From: Ctena decussata
Lineage: Eukaryota; Mollusca; Bivalvia; Lucinida; Lucinidae
NCBI GenBank assembly: GCA_963989385.1
Contig: OZ022508.1
Span: forward strand, 51,747,087 to 51,811,086
Direction: 5' to 3'
DNA length: 64,000 nt
The notes beneath the pieces are model-generated. The model saw nothing but the letters and a program-made list of their open reading frames with translations. It was not told the origin of the DNA and made no database searches. Position numbers and translations under genes: made by a program. Positions 22,228 through 32,332 of the stretch are shown here, one piece after another. Numbering within the stretch: the stretch's first letter is position 1; every line of letters starts with the position of its first letter.

Positions 22228-22486
22228 ATGGCTGTCCGATCGAATTTTTGCGTGAAACTACTCACAAACAGGGCAGTTATTGGTTTGACATTTTTTAAGG
22301 CGGCGATTTTTCTTTTATGTTACGCTAACATTGCAGAAGCAGCAACTACACAGCCGCCTGCTACTACTCTACCAAATACTACGGCAGGTGACACCACGGC
22401 ACAAGCCCAAACAACTGCCCCAGACTTGCCGCCAACAGAACCGCCAATTGTACCGAACCAAGATAGGACAACGATAGGGGAAACAG
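22228..22486 (+). CDS. TCTN: Tectonic (TCTN) exon 1: signal peptide and Thr/Pro-rich linker
   Basis: The ATG at 22228 (acaacaATGG context) opens 86 codons. A hydrophobic signal peptide (AVIGLTFFKAAIFLLCYANI, cleavage probably after AEA) is followed by a Thr/Pro-rich segment (ATTQPPATTLPNTTAGDT...). The exon ends ACA-G before gttaaa, phase 1, which joins exon 2 in frame. Known tectonics have a signal peptide followed by a low-complexity linker before the Cys-rich region, so the layout fits. The donor (G|gttaaa) is weak but usable. The identity rests mainly on exon 2. Confidence 0.75.
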
Positions 22487-22554
22487 GTTAAATCTAGTTT
22501 ATTATATTGTCTCTATCACGGTAGCTGAAACTGGGAGTGTTTTATTATGCACAA

Positions 22555-24078
22555 GGAAGTGTCTCCGGGTACGGTACCGTATCCCTAGACCCTGGGTCTC
22601 CAGGTACGGAACCGTACCCCGAGACTCTGGGTCTCCAGGTACGGAACCGTACCTGGAGACAGTCCTATGAGGACTGGCTCCGGGTACGGCAGTAAGTTTT
22701 CAAAACTATGTATTTAGTTGTTTTACCCATTTAATATATAGTTAATTCAGCAATAAAATTACTCCTTGTAAAAATTTTATTAAGTCGCCATCTTACTAGG
22801 GAAAATTATAACGTTCAAGTCAGTCATTTGCGTTATTTTGAGTGACGTACATGTACATAAACTGCGAAAAACACGACGAGGTGTCTTATTTGATCACCCG
22901 CTAATTGCTCGCCAAAAATGACTTCTGAAGAAGCCAACAACTATCATCATGTTAAAACATGTACAAATACACAATTACAGTTATTAATAAGTATCCATCT
23001 TTTTTTTATAATTCTGCGATAAGTAATGCAGACCAAAAACAGACGCCTACAAAACGCAAGCAGGGTTCTTGAATACGCCTTTCGTCAAACGGTTTAAACA
23101 CATTAAGTCATGTGCGCCAAGTTAAGTTCTCCAAGTGTTGTTGCACATCTCAATCGAAATGACATTGACTATTCATTATTATATGTATTTAATTGTGTGC
23201 TTATGAAAGTAATATCACTTCAACAGATATCGCATTGGCGGAATCAGGACAACTCGGGCCAAAGACACCTCGCCCAAAAAAAATCCCGGCCCAGGATAAC
23301 CCGCCCCATTTTATTTTTTTAACTTACCACAAGTCAACTTGTTCCATATCATAAGCTTGCCAAAATTCAACTCGCATCAAATTATAAAACCACAGCCGAG
23401 ATTTATCATGAGTATCTTGCTCTTGATTTCTTTAAATGCCACTGAAAATGTACCGTCTGACTTCATGTGTATGCACTGACAAAATGAGAGTCCCTGACAC
23501 ACAACTTGAAGGGATTTACGGTAATTACAAGCGTCTTTGTAAATTTGGTTTTAGCTGCCCCGGCCACCCCATCAAAAACTAATCACTAACGTTACAGAAA
23601 GACATATAATTGATTTATTGCACCTCAGCGGAACATATCCATAACCGCAGTAGCGGGGCGCCGTTCGTCTGTCCATCGAATAAAAACTGTTACTCATTGT
23701 TGAATTTTATTATTAAATTTGAACATAACAGGTGTGAAAAACAACAATTATTGGTGTCAGCGCGAAAACGTCATGTTATTTTTATGCAAAAATAAACACA
23801 TTGTTTCGTCCACATTATCATTAATTATTTTCCCAAGCAAGATGGCGACTTAATGAAATTTTTACAAGGAGTAATTTTATTGCTGGATTAACTATATATT
23901 AAATGGGTAAAACTACTTAATACATAGTACTGAAAACTTACTGCCGTACCCGGAGCCAATCCTCATAGGACTGTCTCCAGGTACGGTTCCGTACCTGGAG
24001 ACCCAGAGTCTCGGGGTACGGTTCCGTACCTGGAGACCCAGGGTCTAGGGATACGGTACCGTACCCGGAGACACTTCC
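22555..24078. mobile_element. Mutator-like long-TIR element, 1524 bp, 9-bp TSD
   Basis: Inverted repeats of about 256 bp (22555-22810 and 23823-24078) start GGAAGTGTCTCCGGGTACGG. The arms contain tandem palindromic units (ccaggtacggaaccgtacc). TATCACAA-type flanks are exact: TATGCACAA at 22546-22554 and 24079-24087. Nine-bp duplications with long TIRs point to Mutator-like elements. The 1-kb interior has no transposase. It lies at the start of tectonic intron 1. Confidence 0.88.
23237..23312. repeat. Degenerate ctcgggcc/cccggccca short array
   Basis: Four to five loosely repeated units (aactcgggccaaagacacctcgcccaa and so on) of the same style as 2096-2192, inside the Mutator-like element. 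Confidence 0.55.
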
Positions 24079-24113
24079 TATGCACAAACTGGTTTCTGTT
24101 TCACCAGTTTCAG

Positions 24114-25309
24114 TATCGTGACGTCATACATTATCGCCACTCATATATGTTTTCGATGCCTTCCTTTAGGTCGCGAGATTTTCATAGATATTACATCATT
24201 TGGTCACGTTGACCTTTGATCCTGTAGACTGAAGCTTTGCCGCCAACTCAGTGAAAAAAAATCAAATAAACATGCTTAGAATCAAAGCAAGATCACTGTA
24301 CTTACAATACAACATGTAATTTGTTCATTTTCACTTATATCCATATTTCTTGGCCATAAATTCATTGAAAATTCCACTTTTGAAATTTCTGCAACTATGG
24401 ACGCTTTCCTGTCTGTTTATTTACTCTATGGGGCTATGAATAGAACAGGCTGCAGCGAGTGACTGTGTTGGATTTCAAAAGTACGGAAGTGCAAAAGTAC
24501 CATAGGTCCTTATCATACAATATAGGGAATTTGATTTTTTTTTCTTGTTTTTAGCTCACACCTGTTATTGCTGCTGAAAAGCTACTTAGATTTTATTAAT
24601 ATTTAAATTCAATGAATATTTATTGTAGAGTGTTCCAGGGGTGAACTACATGTTCTAGACAGTATGGGGCGTCTATCTGCTTCTAAAAAACGAATGATTT
24701 TCAACACCATGCTCTCAATAAATTTGTAGCAGTATCTATTTTAGCAAGTTTTGTAACATACCTTTTTCATTAATGGGTAATGTGAGCTTACAAAAACAAA
24801 GAAGAAAGTAACAGACGATTTTCGTCACGAAAATGAATGATTTTAATACCCCACCGCAGATTTTGTTGTTACACTTACACAGCGCGTGTCAATTTAAATA
24901 TGCAAATGAGTATCGATAGCATATGACGCACTATTTCATTGGTCAATTTCGAAGGTCATGTTTCTGGGTCAAGTAGCAAAACAGTCGCCCGGAAAATGGC
25001 GTGTTTTCACCAAGAATAAAGAGGGAAAAGGCGAAGTTTCACGCACACAAGACAAATATATATTGACGTTGCTGTGTTGCTTATAGACCAAGATACTTTA
25101 TTAAGGTATCGATAACACATGAGCCCAGGATAGTTGTTGTTGTTGTAACAGCCCTCTGGCCGAAGTATCTCTCTGGTATGTTGCTGGTTTCTCTGGTATT
25201 CTTCTTCACAGGTAGAAACTCTCCAGTACATTAGTAAAGTAGCACGATGTGTCAGGTTCGGTTGTTTTATGTTTTTTTATACAGAATCACAGGGACCTTT
25301 TCGGTGTTA
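24114..25309. other. Intron 1 sequence, no gene recognised
   Basis: AT-rich. A 74-codon ORF on the minus strand (25231-25007) has no recognisable domain and an Asn run from a ttg microsatellite. I do not call it a gene. Confidence 0.4.
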
Positions 25310-25366
25310 CTGAAACTGGTGAAACAGAAACCAGTTTGTGCATAATAAAAACACTCCCAGTTTCAG
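25310..25366 (-). repeat. Uninterrupted 57-bp CTGAAACTGG repeat (empty site)
   Basis: Continuous version of the sequence that is split at 22525/24113. It shows the state before the 1524-bp element inserted. Confidence 0.85.
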
Positions 25367-25367
25367 C

Positions 25368-25830
25368 TGGGACATAACGGACCACGGACAAAACAGACCA
25401 CGGACATAATGGACCAGGCTTGGGACAAAACGGACCACGTTCAGGACAAAACGGACCACATTTAAGATCAAAACAGACCACATTCAGACCAAATGTTGAG
25501 AAAGCATGTTTTATTTTAGGTGCAACACTAATAAAGAAATTTGCATGCTTAAAATATAAAAATCTTACCAGTGAATTAATTAGATAGTTGCGACAACCAA
25601 GGATAGTTGGGATCATGACCAATATTCAAATAACTGTGACCATTTAACATTGCCTTTGGTAATTATATAGGCCTTAATCTTTAAATTGGCACCAATTAAT
25701 GGTCTGGTTTGTCTCCTAGCGTGCGTGGTCGGTTTGGTCCTGAAAAGTGGTCCATTTTGTCCTGAAATGTGGTCTGTCTTGTCCTAACCATTTGTCTGGT
25801 CCGTTTTGTCCATGGTCCGTTTTGTCTGAG
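25368..25830. mobile_element. Foldback-like element with short-repeat inverted arrays
   Basis: The left array (25368-25480) has units such as gacaaaacggaccac(g). The right array (about 25705-25830) has the complement (gtggtccgttttgtc-type units). They flank about 220 bp of unrelated sequence. Terminal inverted repeats built from short tandem units resemble FB elements. No transposase is present. Confidence 0.65.
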
Positions 25831-25834
25831 TACC

Positions 25835-25930
25835 CCTGTATCATACTATTTTTGAAGGTTTTAGATGCCTAACTGTGTCTATATAGATACAGTTAGGCAT
25901 CTAAAACCTTCAAAAATAGTATGATACAGG
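25835..25930. repeat. Near-perfect 96-bp palindrome
   Basis: Arms of about 45 bp (CCTGTATCATACTATTTTTG... and its complement) meet at tctatataga with one mismatch and essentially no loop. Confidence 0.95.
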
Positions 25931-25933
25931 TCC

Positions 25934-26112
25934 CGGTCCATAGAATTACCAAAAAGCACCGAAATACCGAAAAGCACAGAAATATCGAAAAGCATAGAAT
26001 TACCGAAAAGCACCAATGCGTCATATTTGCAAGACTATGGGATGCAGTAGGACTATTTGTTAAATTTATTAAGTAACTCATTAGTTACTTTCTTATTACC
26101 GAAAAGCACCTA
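25934..26112. repeat. Degenerate (accgaaaagcacagaaat)n array
   Basis: Units of 16-18 bp from 25945 to 26020 with one isolated unit at 26098-26112. It begins with ccggtccatagaattacc, shared with 2073-2090. Confidence 0.8.
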
Positions 26113-27316
26113 AATGCAACTTAAAACAATAAATTGCCTTTCATGATCAGCCTTATTCAATCAGTGCCATATGCTTATCAAACTTTTAAATATGCCCGTT
26201 ATATCAGCCCGCTTTCCAGCCCAGAAGAAATCTTCTAAAAGAATCTGCGAATAAGTTTTTGTATAATTCTGAAAGCAGAACAAGATTTTATCTCCAAGAA
26301 TCAACTTATAAATACAAATTCTATTTAGAATTTTTCATAAAATAGGAGTTGATTTGGTATGTATGTATATATGGTTCTAGAGGTGTTTTAGATTAAGCTC
26401 AGCTGTACTGTTTCAAAACTGGTTTCAAAATAAATTTGGGCATTTCAGTCTAAATATAACTGAAACAAAACTGGCTCTTAATAAGACGCATACCGACTGC
26501 CCTAAGTGGCCCAGCACAAAGATAGAGTTATAATATTTGGCATACCCTTACATCTGGGAAAGACCAGATATTGCCAAGTCTTTCCCTGATTAAGAAAACT
26601 AAAGGAGTTCATATGAAAAATAAGATATGAACAGAGCAAGTCACATTTAGTGACAAAAAACATCAGTTGTTGGATTGTAACTAAATGGGGATTGTTTAAA
26701 GAGATGATACTATGTTGTATTTTGTGACGGAGGTTTGAAATCGAAAGTAGATTGGTGCATGTATCAGGGTTCTCAGTAACCGCGGTTGTACCGCATAAAA
26801 GGACACCAACTTGTTGCTAGGTGACGCATGATGATAACCAGACGGGAGTCCCAGAGTACGCCAATTTTATGAAATTATGCCTTTTTATCGGCAGCTTAGT
26901 CTGTGTGTAATACCTTTGTCATGCGTCCAATGGATTATGTTAATAACCTGTTGGCTGTCATTAGCGTAAGAACAACAATTCATACTTAGCTTTGCCTATT
27001 GTCCAATCAGCAGTGCTGTATTAGAATGATCCCAAGCTCTGCCTTCATTGCTTCATCCATGACATCGCAGGTGCCAATACTGGTTGGGCGACCATGTGGG
27101 TAAACATTATGACAGTTTGTATAACCACTTGACCCGACAGCAGTGCTCATGTTTTAAAGAGCAAATCAGCCTTGTCTTAGCAACGGCTCTTCGATGAGTA
27201 AAACTGGAACCCTGCTGTCAGACTGTAATAATTGTAGTGCTTGCGAAAAAAACAAGGATGCAAAAATTAAGTGGAATGTTCAGCTGATTAATCAAGCAAT
27301 TAGCGATCCATTATTA
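26113..27316. other. Intron 1 sequence, no gene recognised
   Basis: Non-coding. The phrase gagtacgccaatttta (near 26866) is also found at 7575-7590, just outside the piggyBac-like MITE, so part of this stretch is an older repeat. Confidence 0.4.
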
Positions 27317-28902
27317 TTAGCTCACCTGAGCCAAAGGCTCACAGGTGAGCTTATAGTATAGGCAGGCATCCGTCGTACGTCGTCCCTCAACATTTTCAAA
27401 CGACATCTCCTCTGAAACTACAAGGCCCATTGTAACCAAATTTCATATATAGCATCTATAGGCAGGGGGAACCAATAATATTGTGTTTTATCCAAATCGC
27501 TTAAGAACTTTGGTTGCTATGGCAACTTAAAGTTTCCATTGACTTGTATGGGAAAAATTGAAAATTTGCATTTATTGCTATGTCACTGCAGATATTTTGA
27601 CAAAACGTTTACAGAAATGTTTCATGAGTAGTCCTCTATCAACCACATGAAATTTATATCAATTGCACAATCTGGCTGGTTGCCACGGCAACCGAATGAT
27701 TAAAAATAGAAAAAATATTCAAAAATCATCTCCTCAGAAACTATGCAACCAATAAAGCTCAAACTTCACAGAAAGGATCTTAGTACTGGCTTCTATAAAA
27801 GAACTGTTTTTTCTTGGCAATTGCTCTAGCGGTTTGGTTGCTATGGGAACTTAAAGTTGCCAATGACTAATAATGGCAAAATAGAAAATTTGAATTTATT
27901 GCTATGCCTGTGCAGATATTTTGACAAAACTTTCATAGAAATGTACCTTGAGTAGTCTTTAACCAGCCTTGTTAAATTTATGCAAATTGTGCAATTTGGC
28001 TGGTTGCCATTGCAACCGATAGTTAAAAATAGAAAAATGTTAAAAATCATCTCTGCAGAAACTGTGTGGCCAATAAAGCTCAAACTTTACAGAAAGAACC
28101 TTAGTACTAGCCTCTATAGAATTACTGTTTTTCATGGCAATTACTCCAGCAGTTTGGTTGCTATGGCAACTAAGAGTTTCCATTGCTTTATTATGGGGAA
28201 AATGGAAATTGGCAATTTTTGCTGTCTCACTGCATTTATTTAGATTTTCTCTTTACAGAAATGTTTCTTGAAATGTTTCCTCTTTGTTTCATATGAATTT
28301 TCTCCAAATCGCTGAATTTGATTGGTTGCCATGGCAAAATATAGGGTAAATTTTCGGAAAAAAAAGAAGAAAAAATCCTCTGCTCAGAAGCCATATGGGG
28401 GATGAAGCTGATATTGTGCAAACATGTTGATGACAAAAGCCTCTACATGAATTTTGTTTTTTCTTCCAACCCCTTAAGAACTTTGGTTGCTATGGCAACT
28501 TGTAGTTTCCATTGACTTATAATGGGAAAAGTGAAGCCATGAGGAGGATGAAGCTGATACTTTGCATACATATTAATAACATTAGCCTCTACCTAAAGTA
28601 TGTTTCATATTATCATTGCCCATGTGAACTGGTTGCTATGGCAACTTAAAGTTTCCATAGACTTACAATGGGGCAAGTGGACATTTGGTATTCATTTCTG
28701 TGTTACTGCAGATATTTTTACAAAAGCTTTACAGAAATGTTCCTAGATTAGTCCTCTATCAGCCATATGAATTTTGCCCAAAGAGCTGATTTTGATTGGT
28801 TGCCATTGCAACTGAAAGGCCAAATTTTCATTCCTTTTTTTTTCATTTTTGTTTTTTTCATTTTTTTTGCCAAAGATCTTCTCAGAAGCCATTAAGGGGG
28901 GA

Positions 28903-28937
<35 letters not shown>

Positions 28938-29201
28938 TAAAGCTTATTTTTACATAAATGTTTTTGTGATATTATCCTCTGCATAAATGGTGTGTTTTAT
29001 TGCTGTTGTCGGAGTTTGCATCAAGTGAAGACACTGATCAGCCTGCGCATCTATGCAGTCTAAAAAGACTTTCGCATATACAGTCTGTGTTTTATTGCTG
29101 TTGAGTGTTATGCATGTTGTTTTGTTGCTGTGGCAACTTAGTTTTTCCAACATAACCTCAGTGCTCAGGTGAGCGATATAGGGCCATTGGCCCTCTGGTT
29201 A
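27317..29201 (+). mobile_element. Helentron/HINE-like element A
   Basis: It starts TTAGCTCACCTGAGCC with a hairpin (gctcacctgagc...gctcacaggtgagc) and ends in ctcaggtgagcgatatag, then the hairpin gggccattggccc and ctctggtt. The subterminal inverted repeats, 3' hairpin, insertion at T-rich sites and internal arrays fit non-autonomous Helentrons; this is inference. The inside consists of about five diverged 300-bp units (ttgctatggcaact...ggttgccatggcaacc). Confidence 0.65.
28902..28936. repeat. Poly-G tract
   Basis: About 35 nt almost entirely G, inside element A. Confidence 0.95.
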
Positions 29202-29223
29202 GAAAAAAAGACAAATAAGTTGC

Positions 29224-29408
29224 AGGGATCAAGCTAGAGATCAGAATGAGGGAGAAGTTTTTCTGATTTTAGGGAGAAGTTTCTGCCCATCTCACTGCTT
29301 TGCCTATATATTCTATACATTCAAACTTCTCCTTCAGCTCAGAACAGGGAGAAGTTTGTTCCTGCAAGGAGACTATTTCTCCTGAGTCTCCCTGTAGCTT
29401 GATCCCTG
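29224..29408. mobile_element. hAT-like MITE, 185 bp
   Basis: Terminal inverted repeat CAGGGATCAAGCTA / TAGCTTGATCCCTG with inverted ggagaagttt-type repeats inside. No flanking duplication is visible. It lies between two Helentron-like elements. Confidence 0.65.
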
Positions 29409-29438
29409 AGGTGTGTGTGTGTGCACCTTTTTTTTTTT

Positions 29439-31327
29439 TAGCTCACCTGAGCACTAAGTGCTCGAGGTGAGCTATTGTGATCGATATTAGTCCGTCGTCT
29501 GTCCGTCCGTTGTCAACAATTTCTTCAAACGACATCCCCTGCTAGACCAGTCAGCCAATTCCAAAATACTTTCACACAACTGTTTGTGTTATAGTCCTGA
29601 ACAAAAATTGCTAAAATGGTTCCGCTCTGCTGAACAAAATGGCCCCCAGAGCTAAAAATAAAAAACCTTTAAACGACATCTCCTCTGAAAAGAATGGCTT
29701 GATTTAAAAAAGAAATCACAAAAATGTTCGGGTTTGAACCAAAATTGCTAAAATGGTTCCACTCTGCTGAACAAAATGGCCACCAGAGCTAAAAATAGAA
29801 ATCTAAAAATAGAAAAACCTTTAAAAGACATCTTCTCTGAAGCCAATGGCTCGATTTCAAAATAATTTCACAGAAATGTTTGACTCATAGCCCTGAACTA
29901 AAATTGCTAAAACGGTTCCACTTCGCTGAACAAAATGGCCACCAGAGCTAAAAATAGAAATAAATCTTAGAATGACACAGAGGGCACAGTTTTGATCCAA
30001 TCATCATGAAACTTTGTCAGAATGTTTATCTTAATCAAATTTAGACCAAATTTGAAACTAGGTCACGTGGGGTCAAAAACTAGGTCACTAGGTCAAATCT
30101 TAGAAAAACCTTGTGTACACTCTAGAGGGCTCAGTTATGGTCCAATCTTCATGAAACTTTGTCAGAATGTTATCCTCATACAATTTAGGCCAAGACTGAG
30201 ACTGAGTCATGTGGGGTCAAAAACTAGGTCACTAGATCAAATCTTAGAAAACCTTGTGTACACTCTAGAGGGCACAGTTATAATCTAATCTTCATGAAAC
30301 TTTGTCAGAATGTTTATCCTTATACAATCTAGGCCAAGATTGAAACTGAGTCATGTGGGGTCAAAAACTAGGTCACTAGGTCAAATCTTAGAAAAACCTT
30401 ATGTACACTCTAGAGGGCACAGTTATGATCCAATCTTCGTGAAACTGTGTCAAAATGCTTATTTTTATGAAATCTAGATCAGCTTTGAAACTGGGTCATG
30501 TCAGGTCAAAAACTAGGTCAGACCTTAGAAAAACCATGTGAATGCTCTAGAGGGCACAGTTTTGTTCCAATCTTCATGAAACTTTGTCAAAATGTTTATC
30601 TCCAACAAATCTAGACCAAGGGTGCAACTGAGTCATGTTAGATCAAAAACTAGGTTAATAGGTCAAACCTTAGAAAAGATAAGATAAGATAAGAAATTTT
30701 ATTTTGAGACGGCATGACATAAGGCAACAAGAAACATAAGCCCTTAAGGGATTTTGACCGTCTATGACTTAGTAAATCACAGTATTTATTCAATTTCAAA
30801 GATAGAAAGACTGTAAATTATATATATATACACACTGAAAAAAGTGAAATTAGCAGATTAGAAAAACACTGTGGATACGCTAGAGGGCACAGTTTTGGTT
30901 CAATCTTCATGAAACTTTGTCAGAATGATTATCTTAATGAAATCTAGGCCAAATTTGAAACTGGGTCTTGTCAGGTCAAAAACTAGGTCACTAGGTCAAA
31001 TCATAGAAAAACCTTGTGTACACAATTGTGCCTTTATTTTGCATTGAATCTTTATGAAACTTTGTCAGAACGTTTATCTTCATGAAATGTAGGCCAAGTT
31101 TGATACTGAATAATGTCTGACCAAAAACTAGATCACCAGGTCAGATCTTAGAACTCAAGAGGAACTCAAGAGGGCACAGTTTTGATCCAATCTTCATGAA
31201 ACGTTGTCAGAATACAGATTAGAAAGTGCAAAACTGCTCAAATTGAACCATCATCAAATAGATGACCTTCCACCTCCATTTCATCATGACTCAGGTGAGC
31301 GATTTAGGTCCATCATGGACCTCTTGT
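29439..31327 (+). mobile_element. Helentron/HINE-like element B with tandem arrays
   Basis: It starts TAGCTCACCTGAGCACTAAG and ends ctcaggtgagcgatttag, hairpin ggtccatcatggacc, ctcttgtttt. It contains about three 110-bp units (gctgaacaaaatggccaccagag) followed by about seven 150-bp units (tctagagggcacagttttg...aaactaggtcactaggtcaa). Confidence 0.7.
30678..30857 (-). mobile_element. 5'-truncated LINE 3' end, 180 bp, with TSD
   Basis: TTAGAAAA flanks it exactly (30670-30677 and 30858-30865). On the minus strand it ends ccttaaggg...aataaaatttc then (TTATC)n. The hairpin plus pentanucleotide tail resembles the 3' end of the intact LINE at 14956, so it is probably a relative. It interrupts one 150-bp unit of element B. 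Confidence 0.8.
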
Positions 31328-32332
31328 TTTTTTTAGTGTGTCATCATTTTTCCGACTCAGGTAAATTTAGATTGCACATTCCATCTGAATAATGCACAGT
31401 GTCACTTAAAATTGTCCAGTTTTTAGCTCACCTGAGCCGAAGGCTCACAGGTGAGCTTATAGTATAAGCAGGCATCCGTCGTCAGTCGTCTGTCTGTCCA
31501 TCCGTCCGTCAATATTTTCATCTGAAACTACAAGGCCCATTGTTACCAAATTTCATATGTAGCATCTATAGGCAGAGGGAACCAATAATACTGTTTTGTA
31601 TCCAAATCCCTTTAGAACTTGTATGGGAAAAATTGAAAATTTGCATTTATTGCTATGTCACTGCAGATATTTTGACAAAACTTTTACAGAAATGTTCCTT
31701 GAGTTGTCCTCTATCAACAGCATGAAATTTATGTAGATTGCACAATTTGGCTGGTTGCCATGGCAACCAGCCAAATTGGTTAGCAATAGAAAAAATATTA
31801 AAAAATCATCTCCTCAGAAACTATGCAACCAATAAAGCTCAAACTTCACAGGAAGGATCTTAGTACTAGCCTCTATAAAAGAACTGTTTTTTTCTTGGCA
31901 ATTGCTTTAGCAGTTTGGTTGTTATGGGAACTTAAAAGTGCCATTGACTTTTAATGGCAAAATGGAAAATTTGCATTTATTGCTATGTAACTGCAGATAT
32001 TTTGACAAAACTTTCATAGAAATGTTCCTTGAGTAGTCCTCAACCAGTCCTTATTAAATTATGTTAATTTGCACAATTTGGCTGGTTGCCATTGCAACCA
32101 AAGAGTTAGAAATAGAAAAATAATAAAAAAATCATCTCCACAGAAACTGTGGCCAATAAAGCTCAAACACTACAGAAAGGATCTGAAGACTAGCCTCTAT
32201 AGAATAACTATTTTTCATGGCAATTGCTCCAGCAGTTTGGTTGCTATGGCAACTTATAATTTCCATTGACTTATAATGGGAAAATTGGAAATTGGCAGTT
32301 TTTGCTATCTCACTGCAGTTATTTGTTTTTTT

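Larger units (their letters stand above)
22525..24113 (+). repeat. 57-bp CTGAAACTGG palindrome-ended repeat, split by an insertion
   Basis: The two halves (22525-22554 and 24079-24113) together match a continuous 57-bp copy in reverse orientation at 25310-25366, apart from the duplicated TATGCACAA and one T. The ends are CTGAAACTGG and CCAGTTTCAG. Confidence 0.85.
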
